A DNA stretch of 23,137 bases, from IMG/VR virus record IMGVR_UViG_3300044646_002324, positions 1 through 23,137 of that record, one strand, 5' to 3'. The notes under the pieces are model-generated. The model saw nothing but the letters and a program-made list of their open reading frames with translations, made no database searches and had not been told where the DNA came from. The position numbers and the translations under genes were made by a program. The DNA is from a virus. Positions 13,156 through 21,858 of the stretch are shown piece by piece. The stretch's first letter is position 1; every line of letters begins with the position of its first letter.

Positions 13156-13713
13156 ATGAAAACCGAAGAACCTGTTTTGTCCCGCCGATCCATCCGCAAG
13201 GTGGATGGCAAGCGCGGCATTTATGAAGTGGCGCCGCTCACCATCCGCGAACGCGCGGCGTATCGTGCGGATATGGCGCGTGAAGGCTGCCGCCTGCCCA
13301 TGCGGTCTGAATTGCTGGAAGGCCTGGCCAGCGCCATGAAGGAATTGGCGCCGGATAACCTGGCGGATTTGCTGGCCGTGATTGCCCGCGCTGAAGCGGC
13401 GCAGGTTGATGGCGCGGAACCCATGGCCAAGGCCGATGAAGATGCGCTGCGCGTCATGGAATCCGCCGCGCGCGCGGTGCCCGCCTATGCCGCCATGTTG
13501 GCGGACCAGGTGCGCTGGTTTTCGCTGATGCCGCTGGTGACTGCGCGGCACGCGCTGCGCGGCTGGCAATCTGACCTGCTGCCCCCCTTCCAGCGCGTGC
13601 GCGGCCTGGTGCCGGATGAGCTTTTGGAAGAATGCGGCGAAGAAGACCTGTCCATCATCGCCGGTGCCGCGATTGACCTGATGCAGGTAACCAAGGCGCA
13701 GGAAAAAAACTAA
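13156..13713 (+). CDS. tail assembly chaperone (gpG-like)
   Basis: A 185-aa protein in the position of lambda gpG, between tail tube and tape measure. It starts MKTEEPVL at ATG 13156, six bases after AAGGG (13145-13149); the frame is open upstream but that part is intergenic repeat DNA. It is helical and acidic-basic mixed, consistent with binding the tape measure during tail assembly. It ends in the sequence GAA AAA AAC TAA, an A AAA AAC slippery heptamer directly before the stop. A -1 shift there continues into the frame at 13710-14018, as in the G/GT pairs of many siphophages. Confidence 0.78.
   Translation: MKTEEPVLSRRSIRKVDGKRGIYEVAPLTIRERAAYRADMAREGCRLPMRSELLEGLASAMKELAPDNLADLLAVIARAEAAQVDGAEPMAKADEDALRVMESAARAVPAYAAMLADQVRWFSLMPLVTARHALRGWQSDLLPPFQRVRGLVPDELLEECGEEDLSIIAGAAIDLMQVTKAQEKN
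13704..13710 (+). promoter_or_regulatory. programmed -1 frameshift slippery site A AAA AAC
   Basis: The heptamer AAAAAAC at 13704-13710 is in the X XXY YYZ register relative to the gpG-like frame (GAA AAA AAC TAA). Slippage by one base gives CTA AGG GGC... from 13710, open without a stop to 14018. Just after the site AAGGG-GCG-CCCTT (13712-13724) could form a small hairpin, and GCCG/CGGC pairs a little further on. A AAA AAC is one of the efficient bacterial slippery heptamers. Confidence 0.75.
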
Positions 13714-14018
13714 GGGGCGCCCTTGCCGCACTTCACGGCATTGGCGCTGGCGAAGGCCGATACGCTTCCGATGGGGGCGCGTTTCTGATCGGCGATGAAG
13801 AAGTGGCAGAAAACCCGCGCATCACCACGCCGCGGGCATTCATTGAATTTGTGCAGCTTTGGTTCGCCTGCCGGGCCGGCATGGGTGGGTATGCCACCTG
13901 GCCGGATGCGGGCGGCGTGGCGGACCAGGCGGCCTGGGTTTTCGATGCCTTCCGCAGCTTGGGCGGGATCGAGGCGGAACTGGAGGCGGCAAAAAAGCGG
14001 CGAAGGGGCGGTGAATGA
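13710..14018 (+). CDS. tail assembly chaperone frameshift extension (gpT-like part)
   Basis: The -1 frame from 13710 encodes 102 residues (LRGALAALHGIGAGEGRYAS..., later TTPRAFIEFVQLWFACRAGM and a basic end KKRRRGGE). Joined to the 185 residues upstream it makes a 287-aa G-T type fusion. Read alone, the only plausible start is GTG 13803, which lacks a good ribosome binding site and would discard 31 codons of clean open frame; this supports expression by frameshift. In lambda, the T domain recruits tail tube subunits to the tape measure-chaperone complex. The stop overlaps the next ATG (ATGA at 14015-14018). Confidence 0.72.
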   Translation, partial: LRGALAALHGIGAGEGRYASDGGAFLIGDEEVAENPRITTPRAFIEFVQLWFACRAGMGGYATWPDAGGVADQAAWVFDAFRSLGGIEAELEAAKKRRRGGE

Positions 14019-14746
14019 AAATCCTGGTGAAAGCGAACAAGCTGATTTCCGATGAAATCAAGCAGCGCCAGGAAATTCTAGCGTCCGGTTTGCGGGATGG
14101 CGTTCACCGCACGGGTGAAGTGCTGCAGGCGGAGCTGCGCGCCCAAGTGCGCCGCGCCAATCTTGGGGAAGGGCTGGAAAAAGCCTGGCGCTTGGACAAA
14201 TTCCCCAAGCGCCGATCGAAGCTGAATCTGGACCCGGCGGCGGTGGTGTATTCCAAAAGCACCATCCTGCACCGTGCTTTCGATGAAAGCCGCACCATTC
14301 GCGCGGGCCGGAAGCAGTATGTGGTGATTGCGCTGCCGGCCGCCATTCATCTTGGCCTTGGCTATTCGCGGAAAAGCCGTAAGGGCGGCACGGTGCCGGC
14401 GGGCGCGCTGCGCAAGGTTTCCGATATTGACGAAGCCGCCAAAAAGCTGCGCGCGGTGGTGGTTTCCGCCACACATGGCAAGCGCGGGCCGCGCGTGGCC
14501 AAGGCCAAGCCCAAGGGGCGTAATGCGCCGATCGAAGGCCGCCGCATCCTGATCATGAAGGCGAAAAAGGGCGAAGGCCTGACGGCGGTTTTTGTCGCGC
14601 CAGACCAGAAAAAGCCGTTGCCGCTTTTCGCGCTGCGTCGCCAGGTGGCCGGGCGGAAACTATTGGACATTGCTGGCCCGGCTGAAGCCGCGAAGCTGGC
14701 GGTGAAACGTGAAGTGAATGCAGCAATAGCAGGAAGGTTGGCATGA
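14015..14746 (+). CDS. DUF6441-like phage protein (tail region)
   Basis: A 243-aa, strongly basic protein starting at ATG 14015, overlapping the previous stop by four bases. The N-terminal helix with GLRDGVHRTGEVLQAELRAQ followed by a (R)LGEGLEKAWR segment, PKRRSKLNLDPAAVVYSKS and ILHRAFDESRTIRAG matches the layout I associate with DUF6441, found in alphaproteobacterial phages just before the tape measure gene. A lysine-rich linker (about residues 158-180) precedes a C-terminal beta segment. The function is unknown; a minor tail or tail-completion protein is likely from its location. It overlaps the tape measure gene by four bases. Confidence 0.65.
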   Translation: MKILVKANKLISDEIKQRQEILASGLRDGVHRTGEVLQAELRAQVRRANLGEGLEKAWRLDKFPKRRSKLNLDPAAVVYSKSTILHRAFDESRTIRAGRKQYVVIALPAAIHLGLGYSRKSRKGGTVPAGALRKVSDIDEAAKKLRAVVVSATHGKRGPRVAKAKPKGRNAPIEGRRILIMKAKKGEGLTAVFVAPDQKKPLPLFALRRQVAGRKLLDIAGPAEAAKLAVKREVNAAIAGRLA

Positions 14747-17700
14747 GCGGTTCCGCAGATCAGCGCCTTTCCATCCGGCTTTCCTTTGAAGGCGCGCAGG
14801 AAGCGCGCGCGCAACTGGAACAGCTTGGCCAGGCAGGCGATACCGCCATGCGCAAGCTGGAAACGGGCGGGCAGGCTGCCAGCCGGGGCGTGGCTGCGGT
14901 CGGCTTGGCCGGTAATGCGCTGCGCCAGGGCCTGAGCCAGGTCAATGGCGATCTGGCGATCACGCAGCGCCAGTTTGAGAGCCTGGCGAATTCCACCTTG
15001 GCCCTGGCCACATCAATGCGCAGCGGCGTGGGCTTGGCTGGCAGTCTTGGCTTGGTGGTGGTGGCTGCCACGGCAGCCTATGAGATTTTCCGTAATTGGG
15101 ATTCAATCAGTGATAAATTCGGGAAATCCATTGATTGGCTGACGGGCCGGTATCGGGACAACGCGACCGAGCTGACCAAGGTCAATGATGTTCTGCTTGA
15201 ATTTTCGCGCTTGTCTGAAACCGCGGCGCAAGCAGGCATAAGAAGCCAGATACGCACGCTGGAAGCGCTGGCCACGGCTGGGCAGGCTTCGCGCCAAGCG
15301 CTGAGCGCTGAAATCACCAATATCCAAGGGGAAATTGACCGTCGAATTGGATTAAGGCCAGAGGTTCTAAGTGCCGCGCGTAGCGGGCCAGGTGGCGCGG
15401 CGCTTTCGGAAGAAAGTGAACGCATCCTGCAGTTGGAAATTGCCCGCGTGCGTGAAAACGCAGCACGAAATCCTGAGATTATTCGCCTGCAGGCGGAAAT
15501 CGCGCAGCGCCGCGGCGCCGTTGGTGATCTGGATAATCGCCTGGGGTTTTTGCGTGGGCAGATTGCCGCGTTTGGTGAAGCCACAGGTTCTGTCCTTATC
15601 ACGCCGCCGGCTGCTGAAGCCACCCGCGCCACGCGCGAAGCCCGTTCCGCCCGGGCTGAACTCAGCGAAGCCGAACGCGAATACCAGCGCCTGGTGCAAT
15701 CCGGCATTTCGCTGGCCAGCAGCGCGGCCACGGAACAGGAACGCTACGCTCAGCAGCTGCTTGCCCTTGATGCCGCGCTTGGCGCCGCGCGCATCACCCA
15801 GGAACAATACAACCGCGCCGTGGCCGCGCTGGACCCTGCCGCCCGCGCCGCGCGTGAAGCGCAGGAACAGGCCGCGCGCCAAGCGGAACAATTCGCCCGC
15901 CGGTCGCGCGATGCGCTGGCGCAGATCGGCGAAAACGCGCTGGACCGGATCGGCACCGGCCTGGTGAACGCCTTTGCCGCGGGCGGGAAGGCAGCGCTGG
16001 ATTTCCAAAGCTTGATGAAGGGCGTGATCGCCAGCATCGCGGCGGATTTGCTGAAGCTGGCCATTGTGGCGCCCATCACCAATGCGGTGTTCGGCACCAG
16101 CCGCCCCACGCTGATGGGCGCCTTCCAGCCGGGCGGTGTAAGCGCAGGCGGCGGCGGCGGTATTGGCGCGGGCCAGATATTGCAGGCAGGGCAGGCGGTT
16201 TCTGGCATGGCGGGCGGCGGCGGTGGCATTATGAATATGCTGGGCCTGGGCGGTGCTGGCGCGGGCATCAGTAGCTTTTTGGCGCAGCCGATCTTTGGGT
16301 CCGCAGCGCAAGCAAGCGCCACAAACAGCGCGCTTGCGGCTATGCCTGGCGGCATGATGGGGCCGGCTACACCAGCCGCAGTAGGTGTTTCCGGCATGAG
16401 CATCGGCGCCGTCGCTGGTTCTGCCGCCGCAGGCTTCGGCGCGGGCATGCTGGGCGGCACGATTAGCGGCGGTATTCGTGGCACGGCTGATCCTACAGCT
16501 GGCAGCGCGATTGGCGCGGCCATTGGCACCGCTATCGGCTTTGCGCTTATTCCTGTTCTAGGCCCGCTTGGCCCGATCATCGGCGGTTTTGTCGGCGGCA
16601 CGGCAGGCGGCCTGTTCGGCCCGACGCGCAAAGGTATGGCTGCGCGCGCCGGGGGCGACGTATTCCTTGGCGTGAATGACGCCGGCCTGTTGAACATCAC
16701 AAACGCCGCCGGCAAGCGCTGGGACCAGGCTGGCGCCACGGCGGCGGTCCAACAGCAGCTTGACGCCATCAATCAAGCGGCGGCGGCGCGCGGCCTGACC
16801 TTTGCCGCGCCTGGGCAAGCGGCAATCGGTTTCGGCCAGGCTTCCGGCTCGCCGCGCGAATTGCAGCAGGCGGCGTTTATCGCTCAGCTTCGCAGCGGTA
16901 ATGTCAATCAGATGACCGCCTTCTCCACGCTGGCGGGGCGGCAGTCTTCTACACTGGAACAGGCCTTTCAGGCTGCGGATTTTGTGGCGCAGATTTACGA
17001 TCCGCTCACCCGCGCGGCGGAACAAACCAGCGCCTTTACCGCCGCCATGGAAGCCTTGACCAAAACCTATGATGACGCGACAGAAAAGGCGCGCGATTTG
17101 GGCCTGGCTGAAACCGATTTGCAAGCGCAGCGCGCGGAGCGTATCGCAAAGCTTGAAGCCGACCGCGCCCGCGATCTGGACATCATAGACCGCACCATTG
17201 CATCGCGCCGCATGATTGCGGCGGGCGATACGCGCGGGGCTGGCCTGACGCAATTTGACCTGCGTGCGGAAGCGGAATTGCGCGCCTTCGGGGATCAGCT
17301 TTTCGCGCTTGGGTTTGAGCGAACAGGCGATGAATACCGCCGCCGCGTGGTGGAATTGGAGCAGGTCATCGCCGATGAACGGCTGGCCGTGATGCGCCAG
17401 TTTGACAACCAGATGCGCGGCATTACGCAAGGCTTGTTGGAGAGCCTCACGCTTGGCGACTTGGGCGGCTTGCCGCTGGAAGCACGCTATGGCGCGGCGC
17501 TGGCAAGCCTTTCGGCGGCGCAGCAACCATTGTTGGACGGCGCGACGCCAGAAGAATTGGCCGAGTTTGCGCGCGTGGCACAGATTGCGCTGCCTGTCGC
17601 GCGGGAGTTTCTCGGCATTTCCGGCAGCTTTGCGGAATTGGTGGCGGACGTTTCCCGCACGCTCCGCACCGCTGCGCCGGGGAGTGATCCGGCCAATCTG

Positions 17701-17859
17701 GGCGCGCTTTTGGAAGCCCAGGTGGCGGGCGCTGATCGGCTGGAATTGGCCGTAATCGGCACCGGCCAGGCGCAAACGCAAGTCTTGAATAGCCTGCTGA
17801 CGGAACTGCGGCGATTGACAGCGCAGAATGAAGCGCTGTTGGCGCGCGCCACTGTGTAA
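14743..17859 (+). CDS. tail tape measure protein
   Basis: A 1038-aa protein, the largest in the window, that would set tail length and be ejected on infection. The N-terminal 450 residues are Ala/Glu/Arg/Gln-rich with long predicted helices and coiled-coil-like heptads (DQRLSIRLSFEGAQEARAQL split over the start, and AREAQEQAARQAEQFARR). Residues about 462-632 are Gly/Ala-rich and hydrophobic (many GGG, IGAAIGTAIGF, GPLGPIIGGF), typical of a segment that inserts into or crosses membranes. The C-terminal 400 residues are again helical. If length scales at about 1.5 angstrom per residue, the tail would be near 150 nm. The ATG overlaps the previous stop (ATGA). Confidence 0.92.
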   Translation: MSGSADQRLSIRLSFEGAQEARAQLEQLGQAGDTAMRKLETGGQAASRGVAAVGLAGNALRQGLSQVNGDLAITQRQFESLANSTLALATSMRSGVGLAGSLGLVVVAATAAYEIFRNWDSISDKFGKSIDWLTGRYRDNATELTKVNDVLLEFSRLSETAAQAGIRSQIRTLEALATAGQASRQALSAEITNIQGEIDRRIGLRPEVLSAARSGPGGAALSEESERILQLEIARVRENAARNPEIIRLQAEIAQRRGAVGDLDNRLGFLRGQIAAFGEATGSVLITPPAAEATRATREARSARAELSEAEREYQRLVQSGISLASSAATEQERYAQQLLALDAALGAARITQEQYNRAVAALDPAARAAREAQEQAARQAEQFARRSRDALAQIGENALDRIGTGLVNAFAAGGKAALDFQSLMKGVIASIAADLLKLAIVAPITNAVFGTSRPTLMGAFQPGGVSAGGGGGIGAGQILQAGQAVSGMAGGGGGIMNMLGLGGAGAGISSFLAQPIFGSAAQASATNSALAAMPGGMMGPATPAAVGVSGMSIGAVAGSAAAGFGAGMLGGTISGGIRGTADPTAGSAIGAAIGTAIGFALIPVLGPLGPIIGGFVGGTAGGLFGPTRKGMAARAGGDVFLGVNDAGLLNITNAAGKRWDQAGATAAVQQQLDAINQAAAARGLTFAAPGQAAIGFGQASGSPRELQQAAFIAQLRSGNVNQMTAFSTLAGRQSSTLEQAFQAADFVAQIYDPLTRAAEQTSAFTAAMEALTKTYDDATEKARDLGLAETDLQAQRAERIAKLEADRARDLDIIDRTIASRRMIAAGDTRGAGLTQFDLRAEAELRAFGDQLFALGFERTGDEYRRRVVELEQVIADERLAVMRQFDNQMRGITQGLLESLTLGDLGGLPLEARYGAALASLSAAQQPLLDGATPEELAEFARVAQIALPVAREFLGISGSFAELVADVSRTLRTAAPGSDPANLGALLEAQVAGADRLELAVIGTGQAQTQVLNSLLTELRRLTAQNEALLARATV

Positions 17860-17870
17860 GGACGGAACCC

Positions 17871-19397
17871 ATGCCCCTTCCCGCTTACCGCGCGAAACAA
17901 TCTACCAATGACGCAGGCACCGGCACGATTGTGCTGAATGCCGCTGCTTCCAATGCGCGCAGCTTCGCCGCCGCTTTCGGCGCATCATCGCGGCGCATTT
18001 TATACATGATCCAATGGTCGACCGGTTTTGAGTTTGGCCTTGGCGATTTTAACGGCGGCACGCCCGGCAGCCTGACGCGCGCGACGGTGCTGCTTTCGTC
18101 AAACTCCAACGCGCTTGTGACGCTGCCGACAGGGACGAAGGATGTCTTTGCCGTATTCGCCCCCGCCGCGCGGGAGGTTGTGTCGGTTTCTGCCTCTACG
18201 ACGCTGGCGCTGGCGGACCTTGGAAATGCGGTGGTGTTTACTGGAAGCACTGCCGGGGCTTTCGTGCTTTTGCCTGCCATCGCCACGGTGCCGCTTGGTG
18301 CTGGGTGGCTGGTGATCAATAGCGGAACGGTGGCGCTGACCATTGATCCTAACGGTGCCGAGCTGATCAATGGCGCAGCGACTTTGGTGTTGCAGCCGGG
18401 GCAATCTGCCCAGGTGTTCCGTGAGGCCAGCGCCTGGCGCGCGGCGGTGATGATGGGGCCAAACGTCACCGGCAATCTGTCTGTGAGTGGCGAGGTCCAA
18501 TCCACCGGCCCGATACGGATGCAGGCGGGGACTGCGCTGCTGCCTGGCATTACGCCAACGGGTGATCCTGATACTGGCTTTCACGCGCCTGGCGCGAATA
18601 TCTTGGCGGTATCGCTCGGCGGTGTGGAAGTCGCGCGCTGGGAAGGCGGGCGGTATCAAATAGCCGGATCGGATGGCGCCACCTTGCAGCGCGTGGCTGG
18701 CGCGTCTTATGCGCTGCGCCTGCAATCCCTGGCCGCCACTGGCATGAATGTGGAAGCCGTAAACCCGACAGAAGCGAGCTTTCAGCCTTTGCTTTTGGGT
18801 GGTTCTACTGTCACGCTTCGCACCAGCGGCACGGCGCGCGTTACGGTGCCGGCCTCGGGGGCGGTGGATGTTGTGGGGCCTTTGGCGATTGACGGCAATA
18901 ATGTCGGCATCAATCGCGGAACGGAACAGGCGACCACAAGCGGCGTGTCGATTGATTTCACCAGCATCCCGGCTGGCGTGCGGCGGGTCACCGTTTTGTT
19001 TGATCGTGTTTCAACTAATGGCACGTCACCGATTATGGTTCAGCTTGGCATTTCCACTGGCATTGAAGCAACCGGATACACGGTGGGTGGAACGCGCGCT
19101 GGATCAAATAATTTTGCTTCGCACGCGGCATATACAACTGGATTTGCCTTTGGCGACTCATCCGCTATGGTGGCAGCGCAACTTTATACAGGTCGCTTAC
19201 AGCTTGATCTTTTCAATGTGACCAACAATAGCTTTGTCGGAAACGGGTTTATTTCATCTAACACAGCAGGCGGATATGCTCTGTTTACTTCTGGACGTAA
19301 AGCGCTTGCGGGCGTTTTGGACAGGCTGAGAATAACCACAGTAAACGGCACAGACACTTTTGATAATGGCGCAGCTATCATCATGTGGGAGTTTTGA
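17871..19397 (+). CDS. tail fibre-like protein
   Basis: A 508-aa beta-rich protein (Gly/Ala/Thr/Val/Ser) following the tape measure gene; AAGGA (17858-17862) lies eight bases before ATG 17871. Residues about 1-95 (RRILYMIQWSTGFEFGLGDF, then PGSLTRATVLLSSN) form an N-terminal domain common at the start of phage tail appendage proteins. The middle carries PTGDPDTGFHAPGANILAVS, a motif of fibre shaft domains (GDxDTGF...). The C-terminal 150 residues (GVSIDFTSIPAGVRRVTVLF, later GRLQLDLFN) are a receptor-binding-like module seen at the ends of many fibres. DNA for this last module, about 18930-19390, is visibly richer in A/T than the rest, consistent with exchange of host-range modules. Confidence 0.72.
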   Translation: MPLPAYRAKQSTNDAGTGTIVLNAAASNARSFAAAFGASSRRILYMIQWSTGFEFGLGDFNGGTPGSLTRATVLLSSNSNALVTLPTGTKDVFAVFAPAAREVVSVSASTTLALADLGNAVVFTGSTAGAFVLLPAIATVPLGAGWLVINSGTVALTIDPNGAELINGAATLVLQPGQSAQVFREASAWRAAVMMGPNVTGNLSVSGEVQSTGPIRMQAGTALLPGITPTGDPDTGFHAPGANILAVSLGGVEVARWEGGRYQIAGSDGATLQRVAGASYALRLQSLAATGMNVEAVNPTEASFQPLLLGGSTVTLRTSGTARVTVPASGAVDVVGPLAIDGNNVGINRGTEQATTSGVSIDFTSIPAGVRRVTVLFDRVSTNGTSPIMVQLGISTGIEATGYTVGGTRAGSNNFASHAAYTTGFAFGDSSAMVAAQLYTGRLQLDLFNVTNNSFVGNGFISSNTAGGYALFTSGRKALAGVLDRLRITTVNGTDTFDNGAAIIMWEF

Positions 19398-19399
19398 TC

Positions 19400-19759
19400 A
19401 TGACCCCGACACGCATTGAAATGAACGTGCTTACCGGCGAATCAATCGAAGTCGAATTGACGCCAGAAGAAATCGCTGCGCTGCCACCGCCGCAAGCGCC
19501 AGCCGTCCCGCAAGAGGTGACGAACTTCCAGGCGCGCGCCCTGCTGATGAATATGCCGGGCAGCGCGCCAGGCCGCAGCCTGTTTCAAGACGTGAACGAC
19601 ACACTTCAAGCCATGGGCGGCGTGGAATTTCAGGCCTGGGAATACACGACAGTATTCCCGCGCCAGTCCGCATTGATTGCGGCCATCGCGGCGCAACTGA
19701 ACATGACGGAAGCGCAGCTTGATGAAATGTTCATCGCTGCGGCGGCGATTAGCGTTTAA
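19400..19759 (+). CDS. small fibre-associated protein
   Basis: A 119-aa protein starting at ATG 19400, with GGAG (19387-19390) nine bases upstream; a GTG at 19385 in frame is less likely. The N-terminal ELTPEEIAALPP is a short acidic segment common in tail-fibre-linked small proteins. The C-terminal part (QARALLMNMPGS, FQAWEYTTVFPRQSALI, LNMTEAQLDEMFIAAAAI) is a helical domain that recurs beside fibre genes in many phages, possibly as a fibre chaperone. The exact function is unproven. Confidence 0.65.
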   Translation: MTPTRIEMNVLTGESIEVELTPEEIAALPPPQAPAVPQEVTNFQARALLMNMPGSAPGRSLFQDVNDTLQAMGGVEFQAWEYTTVFPRQSALIAAIAAQLNMTEAQLDEMFIAAAAISV

Positions 19760-20154
19760 TGAAAACGCTCCGCCTGATCCTGGCCGAACTGAATACGCCA
19801 TCGGCGCAGCGTGATCACTGGTTCCTCTGGTGCGCGGCGCAGATGGCCCATGCCCTGATCGGCGCAGCCTTGGCGGGGGGCTTCCTGTTTTGGCTTTCGC
19901 CTGCCCAGGCATTCGCAACGGCGGCGCTTGGCTATGCGCTGGTGAAGGAAGTGCCGGATTTCCTTCGCGAGCGGTCATGGGCCAATGCGCGGGATTGCGT
20001 GCAGGATGCCCTTTTTGTGGCGGCTGGCGCGGCCTTGGCGGTGGCAATCTCAGGCGGACACGCCGCCTTGTTTTGCGCGGTAGTTGCAGCCTGCGCGGTA
20101 GGGCTGTTCTGGGGTGCGGCGGTGCGGCTGAAAGGGGCGGGCGATGTTCGGTGA
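19759..20154 (+). CDS. four-helix membrane protein (holin candidate)
   Basis: A 131-aa hydrophobic protein with probable membrane helices at about residues 22-47, 50-62, 84-99 and 101-122, and a basic C-terminus. ATG 19759 overlaps the previous stop. Its size and membrane content suit a holin, but no endolysin is seen nearby in the window. The polar residues within or beside helices, H31, K63-E64, D67, D79 and D83, form an H...KE..D...D...D pattern that resembles small integral-membrane families such as DUF2279/VanZ-like proteins, which would suggest a different role (for example envelope modification). Both readings are uncertain. Confidence 0.6.
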   Translation: MKTLRLILAELNTPSAQRDHWFLWCAAQMAHALIGAALAGGFLFWLSPAQAFATAALGYALVKEVPDFLRERSWANARDCVQDALFVAAGAALAVAISGGHAALFCAVVAACAVGLFWGAAVRLKGAGDVR

Positions 20155-20302
20155 TGACGCCCCGGCCATGGACGCGCCTGCCATCTTGGCGGAAGGCATG
20201 TCAAACGCGGGCCTTGCCTTTCGCCCCATGCTGACCATCGGGGACCAACCGCGCGCCGTGATCCTGGCGCTGGAAATCCAGGTAAAGGCGGTGGCGGCAT
20301 GA
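20144..20302 (+). CDS. 52-aa microgene between membrane and tail-hub genes
   Basis: A short frame encoding MFGDDAPAMDAPAILAEGMS and then NAGLAFRPMLTIGDQP and RAVILALEIQVKAVAA. ATG 20144 has AAAGGGG (20131-20137) six bases upstream and overlaps the end of the preceding gene by 11 bases; its stop overlaps the next ATG (ATGA at 20299-20302). The tight fit at both ends and the strong ribosome binding site are the evidence that it is real. It has an acidic N-terminus and a beta/helix-like hydrophobic C-terminus. I recognise no family. Confidence 0.6.
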   Translation: MFGDDAPAMDAPAILAEGMSNAGLAFRPMLTIGDQPRAVILALEIQVKAVAA

Positions 20303-21858
20303 TCGCGCTTGACGCGCCGGGGATGCTGGCACCGGCCTTCCTGCCGGATGCGTTCATCTCGCCGCAGAACATTACGGCGCTGCGCTTTGCCTCGGCTGGT
20401 TTTTACTCCGCCACTACTGACACGCCCGCGCTGGAGTTTTTCGAGCCGCGCATTTTGGGCGACATTGAAATCGGGCAATCTGCCGCCGATGCGGTGGCGG
20501 TTGGCGGTCGCGTGGCGCTAACCGTGTCAGAAATCGCGATGGCAGATGCTGATGGCTTCGCCGCCGATCTGGCGCGGTATGGCATTGCGGATGGCCGGCA
20601 GGCTTGGGTTTTTTCAATTCCGGTGAACGATGCCAGCGCCAGCGATTTCGGCACCAGCCTTGCCAGCGCTGCCGTGCCGTTTTCGGGCATTGTGCGGCAG
20701 GTTGACCGCACGGGCGCATTTGCAGCGCGCCTTGCCCTGAATGACATTACGGAACGTCTATCCACCCCCTTGCAGCCGACGCTCTATCAGGGCACCGGCG
20801 GCACAGAAGGCGGCACAGACATGAAAGGCAAACCCAAGCCGGTGGCGCTTGGGCAGGTTTTCAATGTCGCGCCGGTATTTCTCGGCAATGTGGACCTAGG
20901 CGCGGGCAGCCTGCCAACTTATCAATCGCACTGGCGCGAAATCGCCGGCCATGACGCCATTCGCATCCGGGGCGTGGCGCAGACCATCATCACATCCGGC
21001 ACGCCAACAGTGGGCCAGGCGCGCGATTACCCGGCGCAGGGCCTGTTTCAACTCGGCGCATCGCCGGATGGCGACGTAACCGCCGATCTGCGCGGCGATG
21101 CCGTGCCGATCTACATAAACACGCTGCCAACCATCCTGCGCCGCATGTTGGAAAGCCTTGGCGGCGCTTATGGCGCCAGCGAATTTGAAAGCACCGCCTG
21201 GGCGTTTGCCGAGGTGGATTTGCCGGGCATTGTGGGCTTCTACCAGGGCGCCACGGCGGTCAGCGCGCTATCGGCGGTAGAGGATATGCTGGCAGGCTCA
21301 GGCGCCATCCTGGCAGGCGGTAGGGCGGGGCGCTTGATCCTGGCTGATCCGCTGGCGACGGACGCGCCGCAGTTTGACGTGACCGCTGCCACCATCTTGG
21401 ATTGTGAACCCCTGCCGCTTCCTGCCAGCCTTCGCCCCCTGCCGCGCGCGGTGGCGGTGCGGTGGGACCGGAACCATGCGCCGCTGTCCAACATCGCCGG
21501 TGCGGTATCGGCGGCGGATCGCCAACGACTTTCGCAGGAAGGCAGCTTTGCGCGGGCCGAAAGCGCCATCATCACATCGCAGGTGGCGCAGCAGCGCGAC
21601 ATCAGTTTCCGCGCCAGCTACGCCCTGGAAGCCGATGCGCTGGCGCGGGCGAATAAATGGCGCGCGGTTTTGGAAGCCGGGCCGCGCATGGTGCGGGTGG
21701 TGACGGATCGTTACCTGGGTCAGATCGAGATCGGGCAGATTGGCCGCGTCACCTATCCGGCCTTCGGCCTGCAAAACGGATTTATTGGCGTGGTGGTGGC
21801 CTGGCGCGAAAATTTGAGCGCGCGGCGGGTGGAAATCACACTTTGGGGGGCAGGCTGA
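20299..21858 (+). CDS. tail hub/tip-like protein
   Basis: A 519-aa protein following the tail accessory genes. Its C-terminal part (RYLGQIEIGQIGRVTYPAFG, then RRVEITLWGAG) resembles the end of phage tail hub proteins, where a R-Y-L-G-(x)n-G-x-x-x-x-V-(T/L)-YPxxGL strand set closes the ring. The central region (AVSALSAVEDMLAGSGAILA, then GGRAGRLILADP) resembles the domain of tail-tip proteins in which a helix A-V/L-x-x-M-L-x-x-x-G-A precedes a short strand. The N-terminus begins with DAPGMLAPAF. ATG 20299 overlaps the microgene stop. The likely role is to form the tail tip above the receptor-binding proteins; a less specific minor tail protein is the alternative. Confidence 0.65.
   Translation: MIALDAPGMLAPAFLPDAFISPQNITALRFASAGFYSATTDTPALEFFEPRILGDIEIGQSAADAVAVGGRVALTVSEIAMADADGFAADLARYGIADGRQAWVFSIPVNDASASDFGTSLASAAVPFSGIVRQVDRTGAFAARLALNDITERLSTPLQPTLYQGTGGTEGGTDMKGKPKPVALGQVFNVAPVFLGNVDLGAGSLPTYQSHWREIAGHDAIRIRGVAQTIITSGTPTVGQARDYPAQGLFQLGASPDGDVTADLRGDAVPIYINTLPTILRRMLESLGGAYGASEFESTAWAFAEVDLPGIVGFYQGATAVSALSAVEDMLAGSGAILAGGRAGRLILADPLATDAPQFDVTAATILDCEPLPLPASLRPLPRAVAVRWDRNHAPLSNIAGAVSAADRQRLSQEGSFARAESAIITSQVAQQRDISFRASYALEADALARANKWRAVLEAGPRMVRVVTDRYLGQIEIGQIGRVTYPAFGLQNGFIGVVVAWRENLSARRVEITLWGAG

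Noticed and set aside
14743-17859. Gly-rich segment of the tape measure as a transposon or repeat insertion
   Set aside because: The frame is continuous, no terminal repeats are seen, and Gly/Ala-rich hydrophobic segments are normal in tape measure proteins.
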